14,483 bases of DNA from an uncultured Rhodospirillales bacterium (GCA_903904805.1 CAIVDX010000345.1:1-14483); one strand, 5' to 3'. Shown: positions 7,875 to 14,138, counted from the first letter of the stretch. Numbers and translations are program-made. Notes: a model not told the origin generated them from the letters alone.

Positions 7875-9074
7875 TCACCAGGCGTCGCGCAGGAAGGCCT
7901 CGATCTCCGGCACGCTGATCGGGCGCGGCAGGTTGGCCATCATGTAGTCCTCCGGCGTGCGGATGGCGATTTCATGCAGTTCCACCTCCTCGATGCCAAC
8001 ATCGCGCAGGCGATGATGCAGCGGCAATTCCGCGAGCAGATGATCGATCTCGCGCGCGGCCATCGCTCCGGCCTCGTCGTCGCCGGCCGCCACCTGCGCG
8101 CCGGTCAGCGCGCCGAGCACCAGCCGCTGCTCGGCACCGATCGAGGGAAGCAGCAGCCGCATCGCCGGCCCCAGCAGGATCGCGTGCGACACCCCATGCT
8201 GCAGCGCGTGCCGCCCACCCACCACATGCCCCACCGCATGCACCAGCGACACCATTGCGTTGATCGCCGCCACCCCGGACATCGCGCAGGCATATTGGCA
8301 CTCCGCCCGCGCCTGCAGATTGCCCGGCTCACGCGCCGCCACCGGCAAGGACCGCCGCAGCAATGTCAGCCCATGCAGCGCCAGCGCGGTGGAGACCGGA
8401 TGGCGATCGCGCGAATACAGGCTCTCCACGCAGCGCGCCACCGCAGTCATGCCTGTGGCGGCGGTCAAGGCCGGGGCGGCCTGTGTCGCCAGGCGCGGGT
8501 CGAGGATCACCACATCAGGGATCAGCCGGTCGTCCCAGAACAGCATCTTGATGCGCCGCTCGGGGTCACGCACGCCGGCTGTGGGCATCACATCGCTCGC
8601 CGACCCCGAGGTGGTGGGGATGGCGATGTGCAGGATGGCGCGCCGCGGCAGCATCTCGCGCGCCATGCCGGTCTCGCTGTAGCGGATCGCGAAGGGGGCG
8701 AGGTCCTCGCCGGCGGCCATCAGCAGCGAGGTCGCCTTGCCCGCATCGATGGCGCTGCCGCCACCCACGCTGATCAGCACATCCGCCTTCACCTCCCGCG
8801 CCTGCGCGAGAATGATCCGCAGATCCGGCAGCGGCGTGTGCGAGCGTACGCGGTCATAGGCGCCGGCGAAGCGCGCACCGAGAGCGGCGCGCACATCATC
8901 AAGGATGCCGCCGGTGGCGACCGTGTTGCCGCACAGCACCAACGCCCGCCTGCAGCCGAGTTCGTCGAGCACCCCTGCCAGCCGATCCAGCGCGCCGACG
9001 CCGAACAGCAAACGGTTCGGCCAGATCGCGACCTCGCTGGTGCGCGCTGGCGACATCTGTGAGTCAGTCGGCAT
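7875..9074 (-). CDS. Maleylacetate reductase-like iron-alcohol dehydrogenase family protein lacking two metal ligands
   Basis: This 399-residue protein belongs to the iron-containing alcohol dehydrogenase superfamily, closest by pattern to maleylacetate reductases, which reduce an enoyl-keto dicarboxylate with NAD(P)H. The nucleotide-binding loop SVGGGSAIDAGKA (102-114) and IPTTSGSASDV (152-162) are clear. The usual metal-binding segment TGMDALxH reads TGMTAVARCVE, so the Asp is Thr210 and the His is Arg214. The later histidines, His279 in LVHAVGH and His293 in LQHG, are kept. Metal-independent activity, as described for some maleylacetate reductases, is therefore likely. I chose ATG at 9074, with GGGGA about nine bases upstream, over an in-frame GTG at 9107. 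About 150 bases separate it from the dioxygenase gene upstream. Its substrate may be an unsaturated keto acid from ring cleavage (inference). Confidence 0.85.
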   Translation of the reverse strand: MPTDSQMSPARTSEVAIWPNRLLFGVGALDRLAGVLDELGCRRALVLCGNTVATGGILDDVRAALGARFAGAYDRVRSHTPLPDLRIILAQAREVKADVLISVGGGSAIDAGKATSLLMAAGEDLAPFAIRYSETGMAREMLPRRAILHIAIPTTSGSASDVMPTAGVRDPERRIKMLFWDDRLIPDVVILDPRLATQAAPALTAATGMTAVARCVESLYSRDRHPVSTALALHGLTLLRRSLPVAAREPGNLQARAECQYACAMSGVAAINAMVSLVHAVGHVVGGRHALQHGVSHAILLGPAMRLLLPSIGAEQRLVLGALTGAQVAAGDDEAGAMAAREIDHLLAELPLHHRLRDVGIEEVELHEIAIRTPEDYMMANLPRPISVPEIEAFLRDAW

Positions 9075-9225
9075 GATCGATATTCCCCAATCGCAAGCGG
9101 TTCGCACCGGCGCGCCTCAGCCCGTCGAGGTGCACCGGTACGCGCGCCAGATCAAGCCGGAACGCCCTCACGATCCCAGGAACGCCGGGCGCACAGTCTG
9201 CTCAGCCCGCCGGCGCCGCGGCACC
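9075..9225. other. Gap between dioxygenase and dehydrogenase genes
   Basis: This 151-base stretch has no GTATAC operator, convincing promoter or terminator. Apart from the ribosome-binding stretch of the dehydrogenase gene (minus strand, 9084-9088), I see only a chance-sized open frame, noted among the rejected items. The two flanking genes point the same way and are probably co-transcribed across it. Confidence 0.5.
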
Positions 9226-10173
9226 TCAGGCATCGAACATCGCCACACCCATCCCGGTGAGCCATTCCGGGATTTCCTCATAGGCCAGAACGCGCCCGAG
9301 CGGATGGCCCATCGCCGCGGCGGCGATCAGCCAGGCGCGCACCTCCTGCCCGCCATTGCCGGCGCGCGCCTGCACCTCGTCGGTGCTCATCGCCGCGAGT
9401 GTGTCCAGCCGGCCATCACGCACCAGCGCGAGAAACGCCTCATCGAAATCGCGCGAGATGCGGTAACGCGGATCGCCGGATGCACCCGCCTTCACCACGA
9501 TCGCACGACGGCCCGTTTCATATTCCTGCCAGTTCGCGCGCCCATTGACGAACGCCCGCACCAGAAAATCATCGTCCTCGCCGTCCGGCGCGCGCCAGTC
9601 CGGCCAGGGCAGACGATGCGACAGCCCCCCGGTGCCGATCATCACCACGCGACGGTCGCCGCCACAACTGCCGATCGCCGCACCGATCGCCGCACCCAAC
9701 TGCGCGCAGCGCGCCAGCGGCGGCAGTGGCGGCGCGAACACATTCACCACAATCGGCACGATCGGCAGATCCAGCCCGGCCAGCAGATACTGGATCGCAT
9801 GGGTGATGCCGTGATCCACCTGCAGCTTTGCCGAAAACGCAATGTCGAAGCTGGCATCAGACAAACACTGCACGAGATGGCGCGCCAGCGTGATGTCCAC
9901 CTGCTGCGGCCCCGCCGGCGTGCCGGCCTCGCCGGCGGCAATGCACTCGCCCACCCCGATGGTGAAAGCCGGCATCAGATCAAGAAAGAAACCGCGAAAA
10001 TGGTTCGACCCGACAATGACAGCGACATCCGGCCGCGCCGCCACGATCTCCTCGCGCGCCTGGCCCAGCGCATCGCGAAACCGCTCGGCGCGATCCACAT
10101 GCACCAGCGACTCCCAGTGCGTGTTCATCAGGGTGGTGTGGGATGCGCCAACGCCGAGAACGATGCGGCTCAT
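9226..10173 (-). CDS. Class III extradiol ring-cleavage dioxygenase, MhpB-like
   Basis: This 315-residue LigB-superfamily enzyme should open a dihydroxylated aromatic ring next to the hydroxyls, using non-haem Fe(II) and O2. Candidate iron ligands are His12 (GASHTTLM), His58 (GSNHFRGFF) and Glu277 (GNGGQEVRAW). Candidate acid-base histidines are His121 (VDHGITH) and His186 (GTGGLSHRLP), at the positions of MhpB His115 and His179 as I remember them. The alignment with 2,3-dihydroxyphenylpropionate 1,2-dioxygenase is long, running through LLAGLDLPIVPI and IPEWLTGMG, and the length is nearly the same. I start at MSRIVLGVGASH (10173); a longer frame reaches back into the hydrolase gene. It follows the hydrolase by 10 bases, a classic meta-cleavage pair. 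The substrate could be a catechol side-chain acid or a dihydroxypyridine. Confidence 0.92.
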   Translation of the reverse strand: MSRIVLGVGASHTTLMNTHWESLVHVDRAERFRDALGQAREEIVAARPDVAVIVGSNHFRGFFLDLMPAFTIGVGECIAAGEAGTPAGPQQVDITLARHLVQCLSDASFDIAFSAKLQVDHGITHAIQYLLAGLDLPIVPIVVNVFAPPLPPLARCAQLGAAIGAAIGSCGGDRRVVMIGTGGLSHRLPWPDWRAPDGEDDDFLVRAFVNGRANWQEYETGRRAIVVKAGASGDPRYRISRDFDEAFLALVRDGRLDTLAAMSTDEVQARAGNGGQEVRAWLIAAAAMGHPLGRVLAYEEIPEWLTGMGVAMFDA

Positions 10174-10183
10174 CGCGACGCGC

Positions 10184-11038
10184 CTAGCCGCGCGCGCGGG
10201 CGAGGAAGTCGAGCGCGATCTCGTTATAGTGCTCGGGCTGCTCATGCTGCGGCCAGTGGCCGCATCTGCCGAACAGCTCCAGCTGCGAGTGCGGAATCAT
10301 CTCGTGCAGCTCTCGTGCTTCGGGCACATCGCCGAACGGGTTGTCGGTTCCCCAGATGATCAGCGTCGGCTGGGTGATCCGCGCGAGCCGGTCGGCACGC
10401 AGCAGATTGCGCTGGCGTGTTTCCATGTTCTGCAGGCACAGAAGCTGCTCGATATGCGCAACGAAATCCGGCGCGTGATAGATGCGGTGACGCGTTTCCA
10501 CCAGCTCATCCGACACATCCTTCACCGGATCGGCCATCAGCAGCTCCAGCCGCTTGCGGGTCAGGCTGATATCATCGGTCGACACCGCCACATGGGTGGA
10601 GCTGCGGATGCGCTCCATCACGGCCGGATTGGCCTTGGTGCCGCCCGAACAGAGCAACTGCAGACTGGCCACGCGCTCGGGATGCTCGGTCGCCAGCCAG
10701 GCGCCCACCCAGCCGCCGAGCGATTCGCCGGCGATGTGCGCGCGCGTGATGCCGCAGGCATCCATATAGGCCAGCAGATGCTCCATATAGCGCGGAATTT
10801 CGTAGTCATAGTCAGGCTTCCCGGTGAAGCCATGGCCCAGCATGTCGATCGCGTGGCAACGATACCGCGGCGCGTGCGCGGCGATGTTGCGGATGAAGGC
10901 CTCCAGATGGCCGCTGGTGCCGTGCAGGAAGATCACATCCTCGCCCTGCCCGGCCTGCAACGCGCGCGTGGGAATGCCGCCGGCATCCACCGTGGTCACA
11001 CTGAAATCCACACCGAGCAGCTCTGTCCAAATGCTCAT
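10184..11038 (-). CDS. Alpha/beta hydrolase, MhpC-like meta-cleavage product hydrolase
   Basis: This 284-residue alpha/beta hydrolase most resembles C-C bond hydrolases of meta-cleavage pathways (MhpC, BphD). The oxyanion region is FLHGTSGH (37-44), the nucleophile elbow is GESLGG (Ser106) and the catalytic histidine is in GRCGHWPQ (His261). The acid region reads WGTDNPFG: Asp232 sits one residue before the usual Asp position, which is Asn233, so the acid may be shifted. The C-terminal HYNEIALDFLAR resembles MhpC. I start at MSIWTELLG (11038), with AGGGG about seven bases upstream, rather than an upstream in-frame GTG at 11062. It is the first gene of the leftward set and diverges from the cupin genes across a shared regulatory region. 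N-formyl amide hydrolases of pyridine pathways share this fold and are an alternative. Confidence 0.9.
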   Translation of the reverse strand: MSIWTELLGVDFSVTTVDAGGIPTRALQAGQGEDVIFLHGTSGHLEAFIRNIAAHAPRYRCHAIDMLGHGFTGKPDYDYEIPRYMEHLLAYMDACGITRAHIAGESLGGWVGAWLATEHPERVASLQLLCSGGTKANPAVMERIRSSTHVAVSTDDISLTRKRLELLMADPVKDVSDELVETRHRIYHAPDFVAHIEQLLCLQNMETRQRNLLRADRLARITQPTLIIWGTDNPFGDVPEARELHEMIPHSQLELFGRCGHWPQHEQPEHYNEIALDFLARARG

Positions 11039-11089
11039 CGCCCACCCCTGCCCGATCAACACGCCGCGTTGTCGCGTCCATTTGTCTCG

Positions 11090-11116
11090 TCGGGAGCGTA
11101 TACTGTAGACTCCCGA
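11090..11116. repeat. 7-bp inverted repeat enclosing the divergent operator
   Basis: TCGGGAG (11090-11096) and CTCCCGA (11110-11116) are perfect complements separated by 13 bases. They enclose nearly the whole GTATAC operator, with a centre offset by one base from the operator centre. They may extend the protein-binding site or form a weak hairpin; the arms are absent from the other two operator copies. Confidence 0.35.
11098..11110. promoter_or_regulatory. Candidate GntR-family operator between the divergent units
   Basis: GTATACTGTAGAC is a 13-bp imperfect palindrome (one mismatched pair) fitting the shared consensus GTATACWGTATAC. It lies 59 bases before the hydrolase ATG and 38 bases before the cupin ATG, so one bound dimer could control both directions. 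GT...AC dyads are typical of FadR-subfamily (FCD-domain) GntR regulators, and such a regulator is encoded at the right edge. Confidence 0.6.
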
Positions 11117-11148
11117 TGTTCAATCACCGCCCCGACCCGGAGCCCCCC

Positions 11149-11568
11149 ATGCCGAAATGCCAGATCTTTTCGTTCAAGGACGATCTTCTGGAGGTGGTGC
11201 CGGGCGGCCTGTTCATGCACTCCGTCGTCGGCGAGACGATGAGCGTCGGCGTGGTGAAATACATCGCCAGCGGCGCCGGCGGCATCGCAACCAAGGCGCA
11301 TGCCCATGGCGAGGAGGCCTCGCTGCAGATCCTCGGCGGCTGCCACATGGTCCAGGGCGAGGTCGGCGCGCCGGCGCTGAACCAGATGGACATCGACGCC
11401 GGCGCGGTAATGATCATCCCCGCCGAGCAGATGCATTACGGCATCAACACCTACGGCGCCGAGGGCATCAGCCTGCGCCTCAACGTCGCCAGCCCGCCGC
11501 GCGCCGAATATGGCAGCAAGGACAAGCCGACCGTCTTCTCCCATCAAGCGAAGGAGCCGGCGCGATGA
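11149..11568 (+). CDS. Small cupin-domain protein with intact metal motif
   Basis: This 139-residue single-domain cupin starts at MPKCQIFSF, where GGAG stands six bases upstream; an earlier in-frame ATG at 11116 overlaps the regulatory repeat and lacks such a site. The first cupin motif is KAHAHGEEASLQILGG, with His51, His53 and Glu56 as likely metal ligands. The second is AVMIIPAEQMHYGIN, supplying His96. A full four-ligand site suggests a metalloenzyme or metal-dependent sensor, not just a fold. Small cupins beside aromatic oxygenases include dioxygenases, isomerases and proteins of unknown role, and I cannot choose among them. Its stop overlaps the second cupin start (ATGA at 11565-11568). 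Confidence 0.87.
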   Translation: MPKCQIFSFKDDLLEVVPGGLFMHSVVGETMSVGVVKYIASGAGGIATKAHAHGEEASLQILGGCHMVQGEVGAPALNQMDIDAGAVMIIPAEQMHYGINTYGAEGISLRLNVASPPRAEYGSKDKPTVFSHQAKEPAR

Positions 11569-11897
11569 CCGCGCCCTACGCCCCCTTCACCGCCACCGAC
11601 AGCCGCTGGCGCCCCGGCGGCGGCAGCGCGCCCGACCTGCGCATGCACGGCGCCACCTTGACCGCCGAGCTGCGCCGCTGGTCACCGGGCGAAAGCCTGC
11701 ACATCGACGCCACCACCCCCGAGGAGATCGGCGCGGTGCTGGAAGGCCGCTTCGAGCTGGTCTGCGGCGATGAGCGCCATGAACTGGCCGACGGCCAGGG
11801 CATCGTCATCCCGCCCGGCGAGGCGCACAGCTGGCGCGTGCTCTCCGATGGCGGCGTGCTCTACCGCGTGCTCGGCCCAGACACGGCCGGAAATTGA
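11565..11897 (+). CDS. Second small cupin-domain protein, metal motif incomplete
   Basis: This 110-residue protein has the cupin fold pattern GESLHIDATTPEEIGAVLEG followed by DGQGIVIPPGEAHSWRVLSD. The second motif with PPGEAH (His88) is standard. In the first motif the usual HxH is His46-x-Asp48, so the metal site is altered or lost. The start ATG overlaps the first cupin stop, and AAGGAG stands eight bases before it. Two unlike cupins in tandem suggest a heteromer or a catalytic-plus-accessory pair, which is inference. The stop lies inside the TTGACC stretch that opens the regulatory region of the Rieske gene. Confidence 0.84.
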   Translation: MTAPYAPFTATDSRWRPGGGSAPDLRMHGATLTAELRRWSPGESLHIDATTPEEIGAVLEGRFELVCGDERHELADGQGIVIPPGEAHSWRVLSDGGVLYRVLGPDTAGN

Positions 11898-11950
11898 CCG
11901 CCGGCGCGTATACAGAATACGCTTTCACCTGATCTCAGGAAAGGTTCGCC
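11894..11950 (+). promoter_or_regulatory. Intergenic promoter/leader region of the Rieske operon
   Basis: The stretch begins with TTGACC (11894-11899), which overlaps the cupin stop and could be a -35 element. It contains the operator at 11906-11922 and ends with AGGAAAGG (11937-11944), a strong ribosome-binding site six bases before the Rieske ATG. No good -10 is visible at the right spacing, so the promoter is tentative. The operator supports a separate start here besides read-through from the cupin genes. Confidence 0.45.
11906..11922. promoter_or_regulatory. Candidate GntR-family operator before the Rieske operon (best copy)
   Basis: GCGTATACAGAATACGC is a 17-bp palindrome around position 11914 with one mismatched pair besides the centre. 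Its 13-base core GTATACAGAATAC matches the site at 11098-11110 in core sequence, centre and preceding C. It lies 28 bases before the Rieske ATG, where binding would block transcription or early elongation. It is the most symmetrical of the three copies. Confidence 0.65.
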
Positions 11951-13243
11951 ATGAACGTCCAGCCCGATCTCGGCGCCCCTGGCTCACTGCATGCCCGCTT
12001 CCCCGAGCTGGGCACCGGCCCGCTCCCGGCGGAGCCCTATGTCTCGCCGGCCTGGTTCGAACGCGAAAAGACCCACGTCTTCAAGAAGGTCTGGCAGCAT
12101 GTCGGCCGCGTCGAGGAATTGCCGTTGCCCGGCAGCTATCTCTGCGTCGATCTGCCCGCGTCCGACGCCGCGATCATCGTCACCCGTGGCGACGACGGCC
12201 AGCTCCATGCCATGCACAATGTCTGCTCGCACCGGCTGAACAAGATCCTCTATGAGGAGCGCGGCCGCGTGCCCAAGCTGTTCTGCCAGTTCCATGGCTG
12301 GACCTACGAGCTCGACGGCCAGGTCAGCCGCATCCCCGAAGAGCGCATGTTCGGCAATATCGACCGCGCCGCCTGCGCGCTCGCCCCGGTCGCCGTCGAC
12401 ACATGGGGCGGCTTCATCTTCGTCAATGTCGATCCCAAGCCGGCCATGAGCCTGCGCGACTTCCTCGGCCCGCTGATCCTGCCGCTGGAGAGCTTCCCTT
12501 TCGGCAAGATGACCAACTGCTTCACCTGGCGCACCACGGTGCGGGCGAACTGGAAAATGTGTGTCGACGCCTTCCAGGAACTCTATCACGTCGGCTTCGT
12601 CCATGGCCGCTCGATCGCCGGCGCGCTGCGCAAGGACGAGCACGGCGCCCTCTCGCCGATCGATGCGCTGTGCGGCGAGCATCACCGTCGCCTGTCCATC
12701 GCCGGCAATCCGCACACCGTCTATGGCAATCCCAATGCCGCGAGCTCCGAGGGCGCCGCCCCCGCCGGTGCCAAACCGATCGCCGCCGCCGCCCTGCGCC
12801 TGGGCCGCAACTCCATGACGGAACGTTTCGATCCCGCCGATCTGCCCGCCGCGCTCAACTGGCAGAACGACCCGGACTGGGCGTTCGACATCAACTGCGT
12901 GTTCCCGGATTTCTACCTGTCGCTGCGGCCGAACTACATGCAGGCCTATAATTTCCGCCCGATCTCGCACAACGAAACCCTGTTCGACGCGCGGGTCTAT
13001 TACCCCGAGGTCTCCACCGCCGGCGGGCGCTTCTATCAGGAATACATGAAGGTGGCCCTGCGCGACGTGCTGCTGGAGGATCTCAGCACCCTCGAGCACA
13101 CCCAGCGCGCCGCCGAAACCGGGGCAAAGCAGGTGATGTATCTGCAGGACAACGAAATCATGGTCCGCCACCAGGTCTGGGTGGTCGAGCGCATGATCCG
13201 CGAGGGCGAAGCCGCCGCCCGCGCCGCGGAGGCCCTGGCATGA
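11951..13243 (+). CDS. Rieske aromatic ring-hydroxylating oxygenase, large (alpha) subunit
   Basis: This 430-residue protein is a Rieske non-haem iron oxygenase alpha subunit. The Rieske cluster ligands are Cys92 and His94 (CSHRLN) and Cys112 and His115 (CQFHGW). The mononuclear iron ligands are His213 and His218 (YHVGFVH) and probably Asp377 (EDLSTLEHTQ). The residue that bridges the two centres in naphthalene dioxygenase is an Asp; here it is Glu210 (QELYH), as in carnitine and glycine betaine oxygenases from memory. Such enzymes dihydroxylate rings or oxidatively demethylate or deaminate. No ferredoxin or reductase gene is in the window, so electron donors are encoded elsewhere. The ATG follows AGGAAAGG by six bases. 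Two small genes follow with 4-base overlaps and are likely partners. Confidence 0.95.
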   Translation: MNVQPDLGAPGSLHARFPELGTGPLPAEPYVSPAWFEREKTHVFKKVWQHVGRVEELPLPGSYLCVDLPASDAAIIVTRGDDGQLHAMHNVCSHRLNKILYEERGRVPKLFCQFHGWTYELDGQVSRIPEERMFGNIDRAACALAPVAVDTWGGFIFVNVDPKPAMSLRDFLGPLILPLESFPFGKMTNCFTWRTTVRANWKMCVDAFQELYHVGFVHGRSIAGALRKDEHGALSPIDALCGEHHRRLSIAGNPHTVYGNPNAASSEGAAPAGAKPIAAAALRLGRNSMTERFDPADLPAALNWQNDPDWAFDINCVFPDFYLSLRPNYMQAYNFRPISHNETLFDARVYYPEVSTAGGRFYQEYMKVALRDVLLEDLSTLEHTQRAAETGAKQVMYLQDNEIMVRHQVWVVERMIREGEAAARAAEALA

Positions 13244-13587
13244 CCGGCACAGCCTTGCCCGCCGCCTTCGCCGATCTGCAAGCCTTCGACGCCTGGGCCC
13301 TGCCCACCGAAACCGAACGCAATGCCCGCCGCATGGCCTCCACCCAGGCCGATCTGGAAGCATTCGCCAAGGCCATGATCCCGCGGCTGGATGACATCGC
13401 CGCCCATCTCAACGCCTATCCGCTGGATGCGATGCCGCCGGATGCGCTGGCGTTGTTCCACATGCTGATGTCGGTCGCCGAGGTGGCCCCCGCGGTCGAA
13501 TCCTATCGCCGCCCGGTGGTGCCCTTCGGCTTCGCCGGCGGCCGCTTCAAGGCGCAGGAAGACGCCCCACGCCGGCCCCTGCCGTGA
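13240..13587 (+). CDS. Unassigned 115-residue protein in the Rieske operon
   Basis: I cannot assign this protein to a named family. It is soluble, probably mostly helical, without signal peptide, membrane segment or cysteine motif. Striking stretches are FDAWALPTETERNARR (16-31), a central helix DLEAFAKAMIPRLDDIAAHLN, LDAMPPDALALFHMLMSVAEVAPAVE and the end PVVPFGFAGGRF. Its ATG overlaps the Rieske stop (ATGA) with GGAGG seven bases upstream, and its own stop overlaps the next start (GTGA), so it is translated in step with the oxygenase. That placement suggests a subunit or accessory factor of the oxygenase. I have an impression of similar small proteins beside other Rieske genes but cannot confirm it here. 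It is real by coupling and codon pattern; the function is unknown. Confidence 0.8.
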   Translation: MTGTALPAAFADLQAFDAWALPTETERNARRMASTQADLEAFAKAMIPRLDDIAAHLNAYPLDAMPPDALALFHMLMSVAEVAPAVESYRRPVVPFGFAGGRFKAQEDAPRRPLP

Positions 13588-14138
13588 CCGACGCGCTCGA
13601 GGACCGGCTCGCCCGGCTGGAAGCCATCGCGGCGATCGACGCGCTGAAAGCCCGCTACACCGCCCTCGCCGATGCCAAATACACGCCCGAGCACCGCCGC
13701 GTCCCGCCCGAGGAATGGGCCCGCGTGGCGCAGCTGCAGGCCGACTGCTTCACCGAGGATGCCATCTGGATCGCCGAGGCGGCCTTTGGCGGCAGCCGCA
13801 CCGGCCGTCCCGCCCTCGCCGACTGGTTCACCCGCAGCCCCTGGCGCTTCGCATTGCATTTCTACCTCGCCCCGGCCTTCAGCGAGATCGGCCCGCACAG
13901 CGCGCGCGCCAGCTGGCGCCTGTGGCAGCTCGCCATCCCCGAGACCGCCACCACCCCGGTGCTGCTCGCCGGCATCACCCACGAGGCCTATCGGCGCGAC
14001 GCCTCAGGCTGGCGCATCGCCGAGATGCGCTTTGCCGAACTGCACCGCGTGGACCTCGCCCAGAGCCCGGCCCTGCTGGACAATCTGATGCCCACGCACG
14101 GACCCTTCACCGCCAACACACGCCTGCCGCCGCGCTGA
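13584..14138 (+). CDS. SnoaL/NTF2-fold protein (oxygenase beta-like or dehydratase)
   Basis: This 184-residue protein has the layout of the SnoaL-like NTF2 superfamily: an N-terminal helix RLARLEAIAAIDALKARYTALAD, then CFTEDAIWIA, ALADWFTRSPWRFALHFYLAP, and strands ending ITHEAYRRDASGWRIAEMRF. The fold is shared by ring-hydroxylating dioxygenase beta subunits and by small dehydratases or isomerases. The acid DAIW followed by a histidine in FALHFYL would suit a dehydratase-type pocket, but this is weak. The start is GTG at 13584, overlapping the previous stop (GTGA) with no clear ribosome-binding site, so it depends on coupling. It ends 3 bases from the convergent regulator gene. A structural beta-like role for the Rieske enzyme and a separate catalytic step are both open. 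Confidence 0.85.
   Translation: MTDALEDRLARLEAIAAIDALKARYTALADAKYTPEHRRVPPEEWARVAQLQADCFTEDAIWIAEAAFGGSRTGRPALADWFTRSPWRFALHFYLAPAFSEIGPHSARASWRLWQLAIPETATTPVLLAGITHEAYRRDASGWRIAEMRFAELHRVDLAQSPALLDNLMPTHGPFTANTRLPPR

Larger units (their letters stand above)
11039..11148. promoter_or_regulatory. Divergent promoter region between hydrolase and cupin genes
   Basis: This 110-base region must drive leftward transcription of the hydrolase, dioxygenase and dehydrogenase genes and rightward transcription of the cupin genes. The operator at 11098-11110 lies near its centre. On the minus strand TTGAAC (11118-11123) precedes TATACG (11097-11102) by 15 bases; on the plus strand TATACT (11099-11104) could be a -10, but I see no good -35. 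A plus-strand GGAG at 11139-11142 serves the cupin start. Confidence 0.5.

Noticed and set aside
9064..9171. 35-codon minus-strand frame from a GTG between dioxygenase and dehydrogenase genes, overlapping the latter by 11 bases
   Set aside because: It has no ribosome-binding site of note and no recognisable sequence, and frames of this length are common by chance at this GC content.
7725..10359. Plus-strand frames of 445 and 484 codons opposite the dehydrogenase and dioxygenase genes
   Set aside because: They are antisense to well-supported enzymes, have no family motifs and would cross the intergenic regions without a sensible start.
11984..13363. Minus-strand frame of 459 codons opposite the Rieske gene
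   Set aside because: The plus strand carries all Rieske and iron-ligand motifs; the opposite frame is low-complexity Gly/Ala/Arg sequence.
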